Shown piece by piece: positions 14,265-20,913 of a stretch of 22,527 nt of DNA (within the stretch, counting starts at the first letter, position 1; each line of letters starts with the position of its first letter). The DNA comes from JAEHDI01 sp035455185 (lineage in GTDB: Bacteria; Acidobacteriota; Terriglobia; Bryobacterales; Bryobacteraceae): positions 1-22,527 of the forward strand of contig DATIFQ010000198.1 of assembly GCA_035455185.1 (NCBI GenBank), read 5' to 3'. A model generated the notes under the pieces. That model ran no database searches and was not told the DNA's origin. It was given only the letters and a program-made list of their open reading frames with translations. Made by a program: the position numbers and the translations under genes.

Positions 14265-14324
14265 GTTTATTCTGACCCTGTAGTGGATTTCAGACTTCGC
14301 CCTGAGCGGAATGTTCCCACAGAG

Positions 14325-14344
14325 ACGCTTGAGCAGGCAAGCGT
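14325..14344. promoter_or_regulatory. Perfect inverted repeat ACGCTTG-N6-CAAGCGT
   Basis: The 7-bp arms (14325-14331 and 14338-14344) are perfect reverse complements with a 6-base spacer, the size of a dimeric regulator site. It lies in the 194-bp region between divergent genes, about 70 bases upstream of the GH20 operon promoter. There is no T-run, so a terminator is unlikely. Confidence 0.4.
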
Positions 14345-14360
14345 GAACAGGGCCGCTGCC

Positions 14361-14408
14361 ATTCTGGCGTTCAACATCCTGGACAGTGGCGGGCAGATGG
14401 CCCAGAAT
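14361..14408. promoter_or_regulatory. ATTCTGG/CCAGAAT inverted pair
   Basis: ATTCTGG (14361-14367) and its reverse complement CCAGAAT (14402-14408) flank 34 bases, and the second arm ends four bases before the predicted -35. The TCTGG core is shared with the sites at 9571-9666 and 12323-12360, which suggests a common regulator. Confidence 0.35.
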
Positions 14409-14412
14409 TGTC

Positions 14413-14440
14413 TTGACGATCAGGGAGGCGCAGGTAAACT
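14413..14440 (+). promoter_or_regulatory. Promoter of the second GH20 operon (TTGACG, 16 bp, TAAACT)
   Basis: TTGACG (14413-14418) and TAAACT (14435-14440) are separated by 16 bases. Transcription would start near 14447, about 12 bases before the ATG at 14459. This supports the chosen start and again gives a short leader without a good Shine-Dalgarno sequence. Confidence 0.5.
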
Positions 14441-14458
14441 GTTGTAAACGAACAGCCT

Positions 14459-16729
14459 ATGTTTCTCCCGGCAGCCCTTCTACTCCTCCCAAGTGTCGGT
14501 CTTGCCGCGGCCCCTCTCATCTATCCGGAACCGCAGCAGATGAGCATTGCCGGCGGGCGATTCGAACTCGACGAAAAGGTATCGGTCGTGATCCCGCAGG
14601 CAGCCTCGGACCGCGATTTGTCGCTAGCCGGGTTCCTCATCGCGGAATTGAGTGACCGGTACGGGCTGGCGCTTCAGACCGAGCGGGTCACTGCAGTGCC
14701 CGCCTCGGGGCGCGTGATCTTGATGGGATCGGTCGAAAACCCCCTGATCAGAAAATACTGCGCTCGACAGAACCTTACAGTGAGCCGGGACAGTCCCGGC
14801 CCGGAGGGCTACGTTCTGCACGTCGGTGAACGGGTCGTGCTGGTCGCGGGTAGTGACGATCAAGGCGCATTTTACGGCGTGCAATCCCTGCGCCAGCTAG
14901 TGGAACGCGGGCAGGGCCGGAGTATCCAGGCTGTCCAAGTTCGCGACTGGCCGCACAAGTCCTTCCGCGGCATCAAACTTTATCTGCCCGGGCGCGAGAA
15001 CTTTGCTTTTTTAAAGCGGTTCCTGCGGGATTTCATGGCCCTCTACAAGTACAACAAGCTCATCGTCGAATTGAACGCGGCGATGAGGCTGGATCGTCAC
15101 CCCGAGCTCAACACCGGCTGGGCTGAGATGGCCAAGGATCTCATTTACAGCCGCCGCGACCGCTCCACAGGGCCAAACGGGGAGTATCAGGACTCCACAC
15201 ATCACGACACGGGAGACGGCGGAATTCTGGAGAAGGCTGAAGTGGCCGACCTGGTGCGCTGGGCCACTGAGTACAACATCGAGGTCATTCCCGAACTCCC
15301 CTCCTTGACGCACAGCTACTACCTTCTGACGAGCCACCGGGAGCTTGCCGAAATGCCGGATGCGGAGTGGCCGGATACGTACTGCCCGTCGAATCCAAAG
15401 AGCTACGAGCTGCTGTTCGATGTATTCGACGAATACATCGACGTGATGAAACCGAAGCTGATTCATGTCGGGCACGACGAATGGAGAATGCCGTGGGGCG
15501 TGTGTCCGAAATGCAAGGGGAAGGACCACAGGGAGCTGTACGCCCAGGATGTCATCAAGATCCACTCCTACCTCGCAAGGAAGGGTGTGAGGACGGCGAT
15601 GTGGGGCGATCATCTTCTGGAGGCCGTGGCCGGCCCGATGCTAGTCGACCGGAAGACCCGCGCGGGATACAAGTATCGAATTCCCGGCGGGCTTACGCCG
15701 GATCAGGTGCAGAAGCTGATCCCCAAAGACATACTGGTATTTAACTGGTTCTGGAATGACTCGGAGCGCGGTTCTGGAGAAACGAACGAGGAGACGCTCG
15801 GGAAGTGGGGGTTCGAACAGGTCTACGGCAATTTCACGCCCGAGATCAGGAACTACGGTCGCCGCAGCGGTCGCTCCGGGATACTTGGCGGCGCGCCTTC
15901 GGCGTGGATCGCAACGACGGAGTTTAACTTCGGCAAGGACTTGATCTACGACTTTGCGGGCTGCGCGAGCCTGCTCTGGTCGAAACATTGGCCGGAGGCG
16001 GAGCAGTTGTCACGCATCGTCCAGAACATGATGCCGCAAATCCGGCGAAACCTGAGCGGCCGTGCGACTCCGAGTGAAGACGGGGAGGTAGTTCGCATGC
16101 TGCCGGTTCTCTCTTTGCAGGCGAGTTCGGCAAAGGCGGCCGAGGCGGTGGACACGGCTCAGGTGAAGAGTGGGAGGGTGGCATCGGGACGGGCCACGTT
16201 CGAACTCCCCGGAAAATCGATGGTGGCGCAGGCTAGCGACGGAATTCCGGTCGGCGAGGATGCCAGCAGCCTCATCTTCCTGCACGCTCTGGCAAAGCCG
16301 GCCAGCAACGAGCCGGGGCACCGCTACATTTACAACTTCCCGGACACGGCCGACCTGCTCGGTTGGTACGAGGTAGTTTACGACGACGGCTTCGTGGAAA
16401 TCGTTCCTGTTCGCTACGGAGAGAACATACTCGAGTGGAGCTGGGGGCGGCGTCATCAACCGTCCACATACTGCTACCGTGCCGACCCGGTGGATATCGG
16501 CAGAGCAGCGGGGAACCCAGTCACGTTCTTTGCGTTCGAGTGGATCAATCCCCGGTTTGGCAAGACCATCCGTGAAGTCCGTTTGAAGGGGACGACCGGA
16601 TTCAGGAATACGCGGGGTAGGGTTATTCCCGACAACTCCATCGTCCTGGCGGCAATCAGTTCAACGAAAAAGAGAGGCTATCCCGAGCCGGTCAAGGCTC
16701 GAACCTACGTGCGGCAAGAATCCCCATGA
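14459..16729 (+). CDS. Exported GH20-like beta-hexosaminidase with altered catalytic motif
   Basis: The 756-residue protein starts MFLPAALLLLPSVGLAAAP, a signal peptide, followed by LIYPEPQQMS, a normal GH20 entry. The N-terminal domain ends GAFYGVQSLRQLVERG (about 150). The TIM barrel contains HVGHDEWR, where family members usually have HxGGDE. The catalytic pair D340-E341 is kept, but the second glycine is a histidine. WGDHLL and WFWNDSE lie further on. A long C-terminal beta-rich region (about 530-750) carries segments such as YIYNFPDTADLLGWYEVVYDDG and could bind carbohydrate. Activity on HexNAc ends is likely, but the substrate may differ from the GH20 at 7367-9514. It opens the plus-strand operon, with the oxidoreductase gene following after 39 bases. 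Confidence 0.85.
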   Translation: MFLPAALLLLPSVGLAAAPLIYPEPQQMSIAGGRFELDEKVSVVIPQAASDRDLSLAGFLIAELSDRYGLALQTERVTAVPASGRVILMGSVENPLIRKYCARQNLTVSRDSPGPEGYVLHVGERVVLVAGSDDQGAFYGVQSLRQLVERGQGRSIQAVQVRDWPHKSFRGIKLYLPGRENFAFLKRFLRDFMALYKYNKLIVELNAAMRLDRHPELNTGWAEMAKDLIYSRRDRSTGPNGEYQDSTHHDTGDGGILEKAEVADLVRWATEYNIEVIPELPSLTHSYYLLTSHRELAEMPDAEWPDTYCPSNPKSYELLFDVFDEYIDVMKPKLIHVGHDEWRMPWGVCPKCKGKDHRELYAQDVIKIHSYLARKGVRTAMWGDHLLEAVAGPMLVDRKTRAGYKYRIPGGLTPDQVQKLIPKDILVFNWFWNDSERGSGETNEETLGKWGFEQVYGNFTPEIRNYGRRSGRSGILGGAPSAWIATTEFNFGKDLIYDFAGCASLLWSKHWPEAEQLSRIVQNMMPQIRRNLSGRATPSEDGEVVRMLPVLSLQASSAKAAEAVDTAQVKSGRVASGRATFELPGKSMVAQASDGIPVGEDASSLIFLHALAKPASNEPGHRYIYNFPDTADLLGWYEVVYDDGFVEIVPVRYGENILEWSWGRRHQPSTYCYRADPVDIGRAAGNPVTFFAFEWINPRFGKTIREVRLKGTTGFRNTRGRVIPDNSIVLAAISSTKKRGYPEPVKARTYVRQESP

Positions 16730-16768
16730 ATCCCGGCGGTCCGGGTCTTGGGCGAAGAGGAGGATGAG

Positions 16769-17899
16769 ATGAGCGAACCGGATAGGAGACGATTTCTGCT
16801 GGGTGTGGCGGCATTGGGAGCGGGTTCGCTTCACGCGCTCGAAACCAGCGAAATCAGAACGGCATTTATCGGCGTCGGGAACCGCGGCAAGGAGCTACTC
16901 CGGCAGGTGCTGAACCAGGCGAGTGCGCCGGTGGCTGCGATCTGCGACACGAATCCCACCGCCCGCGACGAAGCGCAGGGCCTTGCCAGCCGCTACAGTC
17001 CACGATCTCTCACCGAGTGGCGCAGAGTCGTCGACATGAAGGATGTCGATGCGGTCATGATCGCGACGCCCTGCAACCTGCACGCCGAGATGGCGGCCGC
17101 TTGCCTGGACGCCGGAAAGTATGTCTATTGTGAGAAGCCCCTCGGCATCACCGCGGAGGAGGTGGACCGTGTGGTGAAGGCCGCCCGGCGTTCCAAAGCG
17201 TTTCTCCAGATCGGCCAGCAGATGCGCTACTACCCGTGGCTCCAGGGCGCGATCCCGCATATCCACAACGGGCTCATCGGCAAGCCGCTCATCATCAAAG
17301 CGCAACGACACAGCACGGCCACCCCAGAACAGGAAAAGGGGCACCTCCCTGAGTGGTACTTCGATCCGAGGATTTCTGGCGACCGCATCGTCGAGAACGG
17401 GGTCCATAATCTCGACGTCTGCAACTGGATTGCGGGTAGTCTCCCCGTCAGCGTCTACGGCTTCGGAAAAACCTACCTCCCGAAACCCAAGCCTCCCGGC
17501 GAGGAGTACATGGACGCATACAGCGTCATGTACATGTACGAGAACGAGGTCAACCTTACGTACAGTGAAGCGAAGCTACACCCGCGCGCGCTCAAGGAGC
17601 TGGCAAACGGTCAGTGGTACGTGATCTTCGGCGAGAAGGGCGCGGTGACGATCAAACGGGGCTCGGCGCTGTTCTATGAGATGTCCTCCGAATCGGAGCC
17701 TCGCGAATTGCTTACGGCGGAACAGCAAAACGCGAAGGAAGACGCCATGGGGGATTTCTTCGCTTCGATTCGCGAGAAGAAGCAGCCACTCGCCGGCCTG
17801 CGGGTCGCCGCGACCGCGGCGCTCACGACGATCATGGGCCGCAAAGCTATCTATGAGAGACGGATGGTCACCTGGAAGGAACTGGGTGTCTCCATCTGA
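16769..17899 (+). CDS. Gfo/Idh/MocA-family oxidoreductase with Tat-type leader
   Basis: The 376-residue protein starts at the ATG at 16769, which has AGGAGG just upstream; a TTG at 16748 would add seven residues and is rejected. DRRRFLLGVAALGAGSLHA is a twin-arginine-like leader. The Rossmann motif is GVGNRG at 35-40, EKP at 122-124 is the family signature, and H213 in ENGVHNLD matches the catalytic histidine region. Members oxidise or reduce sugar hydroxyls with NAD(P); a Tat leader implies export of a folded, cofactor-loaded protein. I do not see the motifs of GH109 glycosidases. It lies between the GH20-like and NodB-like genes, with gaps of 39 and 23 bases, in one operon. Confidence 0.9.
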   Translation: MSEPDRRRFLLGVAALGAGSLHALETSEIRTAFIGVGNRGKELLRQVLNQASAPVAAICDTNPTARDEAQGLASRYSPRSLTEWRRVVDMKDVDAVMIATPCNLHAEMAAACLDAGKYVYCEKPLGITAEEVDRVVKAARRSKAFLQIGQQMRYYPWLQGAIPHIHNGLIGKPLIIKAQRHSTATPEQEKGHLPEWYFDPRISGDRIVENGVHNLDVCNWIAGSLPVSVYGFGKTYLPKPKPPGEEYMDAYSVMYMYENEVNLTYSEAKLHPRALKELANGQWYVIFGEKGAVTIKRGSALFYEMSSESEPRELLTAEQQNAKEDAMGDFFASIREKKQPLAGLRVAATAALTTIMGRKAIYERRMVTWKELGVSI

Positions 17900-17922
17900 C
17901 GAAGAACAGGAGAGTATCAAGG

Positions 17923-19770
17923 ATGAACAGGTTGTTTTCCTCGATGAGCCGCCTGGCTGCGGGCTTCGTGCTTGTAGTCTCTTGCCTGTCGCTCACTGCC
18001 CAGGCCGCCTCTGAGCGTCCGCCGCTGCCCTATCGATTCCTCCTGGTCATTTCCAATCAGTGGAAGGATCCGGCGAGCATCTTGGTCGAGGGAGGAGGCG
18101 AGTTTCAGGCGGTCACCAGTCTGCTTAAGACATGGGGGCTGCCGTTCGACATCCTGCGTCTTGATCAGCAACCGCTGGATCGCTACCACCTGATCGATCG
18201 GGAGGGTCACCCGCTGTACGGGACCATCATCTTCGATCCTGACCCCGCGGGCCTGGAGGGTAAAGACCTGGGCTTCCTGCCGGCTCTGGTCAAGGATTTC
18301 GGTGTGAACATGGTGGTCCTCGGCGACGCGATATCGGCGCCCGAAGCTGCTGCCCTCGCCGGCCTGGAATACGTCAGCGAATACCGTCTAGGGGACGGAA
18401 TGACATTCGCAGGCGAGCACTTCATCACCCGTGGGCTCGCTGGAAGAGAAAAAGAACTGCTTCAGGGAGCGGGCTGGGAGATATCGGGCAGCAAGGTCGT
18501 CCCCAAAGATGCGACGGTGCTGGCGAAGCGAGCCCACCTGCCGTTTCTCACCGCTCGCGAGACTCCGGGCGGGGGCCGCGTGGCATGGCTGGGCGCTCAT
18601 CGCGGCAGCGTGCAAATCGCCAAGCAGGTCACGCGGGATCTGTTCAAGCGGTCTCTCGTCTGGACGCAAGGCTACGCTCTCTACGCCGAGTATCCGAAGA
18701 GCATGATTTTGTTCATGGACGATTTCGGAACATCGGACAGGTCGTACTTGCCCTACTGGCACTACAAGACTCTCGATGAGCAGGACATCCGCAAAGGGCT
18801 CATCGAGCCCCTGAAACGGCACCACGCTGTAATCAACCAGGATGTGCTTACCGGCTATATCGACCGGAAAGGGCGCCGGATCGCTAATCCTTGGAAACAG
18901 CGGGTGATCGACGAGATCGACGGCAAGACTGTGCATGACTACGTCTCCGCCAAGCGCGGACTCGATGCCGGCCTTCGGGAGGGCGTGTTCGAGGTCCAGT
19001 CTCACGGATACACGCACATGTTGCCGGACCTGGAGTCTCCTCCCGGGCCCTTTTGGACCGCGCCGATGGACGGGATCGGCACCCTGGGCTGGGATGTGGA
19101 ATTCGGCGACGAGCTGAGGAAGCGCGAGGTCCCGGCCATCACACAGCGGTTTTTCCTCAGCCGCGGACTGGCGCATATCCGTCAGGACTTCGGCGTGACC
19201 CCGCTGTTCGTCATCAACGGCGGAAGCGCCTGGTCCCATTCGTACACCAACAACAGCCCGAGGATTGCCGCGGAGATGGGATTTGGCTTGTCGATCTTTG
19301 GAAAGCCCGGATACCTGGGCAGAGACCTGGTGATCGCGTCCATGGAGCCGATCGTCCTGAACGGAGGTTGGGCGCACGACCGCAAATTGACTGGTGATGA
19401 CATCTCGTGGACCATTGATGCGCCGTACTTCCTCGTCTTTCACGACCGCGACATCTCGATCGATCCGACCGCGGCCGAACGCCTGCTGACGGGCCTCGGC
19501 AAGGGAGTCCGTTACCTGTCAGCCAACGAATACGCCGGCTATCTCCACGCAAAAATCGAACGGGATAACAGTTCCGGGCAATCGCTGGCACTCGCAGTGG
19601 ATTACGACGAACATTACTGCCGGTACTTCGCGACGCATGAATCCACGTGGGTTCTTCACTTGTCGGACGAAATGCGCAGCGGACTGAGGGCTACAGCCGA
19701 GAAGCAGGTCATCACAATCCCGAAGGGTCTGGGGCGGCACGTCGTTACCGCCGCAGGGACTTCGCAATAG
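17923..19770 (+). CDS. Exported two-domain protein with NodB-fold (polysaccharide deacetylase-like) domain, paralog 1
   Basis: The 615-residue protein has a signal peptide (MNRLFSSMSRLAAGFVLVVS...). Residues about 35-240 look like an alpha/beta Rossmann-like domain (YRFLLVISNQWKDPAS, LLKTWGLPFDILRLDQQ, VVLGDA), possibly glutamine-amidotransferase-like. Residues about 258-545 carry NodB-like motifs in order: MDDFG (D266, D267), SHGYTH (H361, H365), the motif 3 position with VINGG (430-434) instead of an RP-containing segment, DDISW, and FHDRD (H507). The metal triad D267, H361 and H365 is intact, but the motif 3 arginine is missing. N- or O-deacetylation of a glycan is the natural guess. A ribosome site AGGAGA precedes the ATG. 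It is an operon member, 11 bases before the acyltransferase gene. Confidence 0.72.
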   Translation: MNRLFSSMSRLAAGFVLVVSCLSLTAQAASERPPLPYRFLLVISNQWKDPASILVEGGGEFQAVTSLLKTWGLPFDILRLDQQPLDRYHLIDREGHPLYGTIIFDPDPAGLEGKDLGFLPALVKDFGVNMVVLGDAISAPEAAALAGLEYVSEYRLGDGMTFAGEHFITRGLAGREKELLQGAGWEISGSKVVPKDATVLAKRAHLPFLTARETPGGGRVAWLGAHRGSVQIAKQVTRDLFKRSLVWTQGYALYAEYPKSMILFMDDFGTSDRSYLPYWHYKTLDEQDIRKGLIEPLKRHHAVINQDVLTGYIDRKGRRIANPWKQRVIDEIDGKTVHDYVSAKRGLDAGLREGVFEVQSHGYTHMLPDLESPPGPFWTAPMDGIGTLGWDVEFGDELRKREVPAITQRFFLSRGLAHIRQDFGVTPLFVINGGSAWSHSYTNNSPRIAAEMGFGLSIFGKPGYLGRDLVIASMEPIVLNGGWAHDRKLTGDDISWTIDAPYFLVFHDRDISIDPTAAERLLTGLGKGVRYLSANEYAGYLHAKIERDNSSGQSLALAVDYDEHYCRYFATHESTWVLHLSDEMRSGLRATAEKQVITIPKGLGRHVVTAAGTSQ

Positions 19771-19781
19771 GAGGTTACCGT

Positions 19782-20909
19782 ATGGAAACGGCAGCGACGT
19801 CTCAGGAACCCGGACAGGCGGCTGCCTCGGCGCCGGCGGCCTCGAAACGTCTGGTTTCCCTCGACGCGTTTCGCGGTTGGACGATGTTTTGGATCGTCGG
19901 CGGCGGAGCACTGGTGACCGGTTTGGAGGCGCTGGGCCACAACCCTGTCATCGATACGCTTGTGTATCAACTGGAGCACACGCCGTGGCAGGGACTCAGG
20001 TATTACGACCTGATCTGGCCGTCATTCATGCTGATGACCGGCATGTCTCTGCCGTTCTCGTATGCAAAGCGGTCGCTGACGCAGACGCACCGCGAAATCC
20101 TGCTCCGCGTGCTGCGCCGCGTGATCGTGCTGCTCCTGCTCGGCTCCATCCGGGAGTCGGTGAGCCTGAACCATCCGTATTGGGTGGAGCTGAGCAGCGC
20201 ATTGCAGCCAATTGCCATCGCCTACTTCTGTGCGTTCCTGCTGGTGCGCAAGTCCTGGCGCTTCCAAGCCGCCGTTGGCGCGTCGATTCTGGCCGGCTAT
20301 GCGGTATTGCTGGCCTTTGTTCCGGCGCCCGGCATCCCGGCCGGCAGCTACGAGAACGGCAGGAACCTCGTCGCCGCCGTCGATGTCGCGGTGCTCGGCC
20401 GGACGCACAAGGAAGGTTGGGGAACCGTAATCAGCACCATACCCACAATCGCGACCACAATCCTCGGCTTGCTGATCGGAGAGCTTCTGAGAAGCACGCG
20501 TCCGCAGAAAGCCAAGCTCCGGATTATGGCGCTGGTCGGTATCGCGGGTGTGGTGCTGGGTTTCGCCCTGGATCCCGTGATTCCGATTGTGATGAAGCTC
20601 TGGACGACATCGTATGGTCTGGCCTCCGCCGGATGGTCATGCCTCCTTTTTCTGGTGTTCTACTGGATCATCGATGTTCGCGGATACCGGAAGTGGGCGT
20701 TTCCGTTCGTTGTAATCGGGATGAATGCGGTCACGGTGTACATGGGACGGACGCTCGTGCCAATGACGAAGATCGTCGGCGTGTTTACCGCCGGGATCGC
20801 GGCAGGTATGGGCTCCATTGGTCACCTGTTCCAGGCGGTAGCGGTTCTCGTCGTCGAGTGGCTGATTCTGTATTGGATGTACAAACGAAAGATCTTCCTG
20901 TCGGCGTAA
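19782..20909 (+). CDS. HGSNAT/NagX-like membrane acyltransferase (DUF5009-type)
   Basis: The 375-residue integral membrane protein begins METAATSQEPG; AGGAGG is well placed upstream and overlaps the end of the previous gene. KRLVSLDAFRGWTMFWIVGGG at about 22-42 is the signature opening of heparan-alpha-glucosaminide N-acetyltransferase relatives and bacterial NagX/DUF5009 proteins. About ten hydrophobic segments follow, including RVIVLLLLGSI, IAIAYFCAFLLV and VLVVEWLILYWMY. Relatives move an acetyl group across the membrane to a glucosamine-type sugar, or are tied to GlcNAc uptake. Placed between two NodB-fold genes (11-base and 4-base gaps), it suggests a cycle of sugar deacylation and re-acylation. 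The acetyl donor and acceptor are not shown by the sequence. Confidence 0.86.
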   Translation: METAATSQEPGQAAASAPAASKRLVSLDAFRGWTMFWIVGGGALVTGLEALGHNPVIDTLVYQLEHTPWQGLRYYDLIWPSFMLMTGMSLPFSYAKRSLTQTHREILLRVLRRVIVLLLLGSIRESVSLNHPYWVELSSALQPIAIAYFCAFLLVRKSWRFQAAVGASILAGYAVLLAFVPAPGIPAGSYENGRNLVAAVDVAVLGRTHKEGWGTVISTIPTIATTILGLLIGELLRSTRPQKAKLRIMALVGIAGVVLGFALDPVIPIVMKLWTTSYGLASAGWSCLLFLVFYWIIDVRGYRKWAFPFVVIGMNAVTVYMGRTLVPMTKIVGVFTAGIAAGMGSIGHLFQAVAVLVVEWLILYWMYKRKIFLSA

Positions 20910-20913
20910 GAGA

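Noticed and set aside
14121..14447. Plus-strand open frame of 108 codons between the second dehydrogenase and the second GH20
   Set aside because: It overlaps the dehydrogenase start in antisense and the predicted promoter and palindromes; no ribosome site or protein-like pattern.
16769..17899. GH109 alpha-N-acetylgalactosaminidase
   Set aside because: It would fit the locus and has a Tat-type leader, but the EKP signature and the NGVHNLD region are those of ordinary Gfo/Idh/MocA oxidoreductases, and the GH109-type THGVGP segment is absent.
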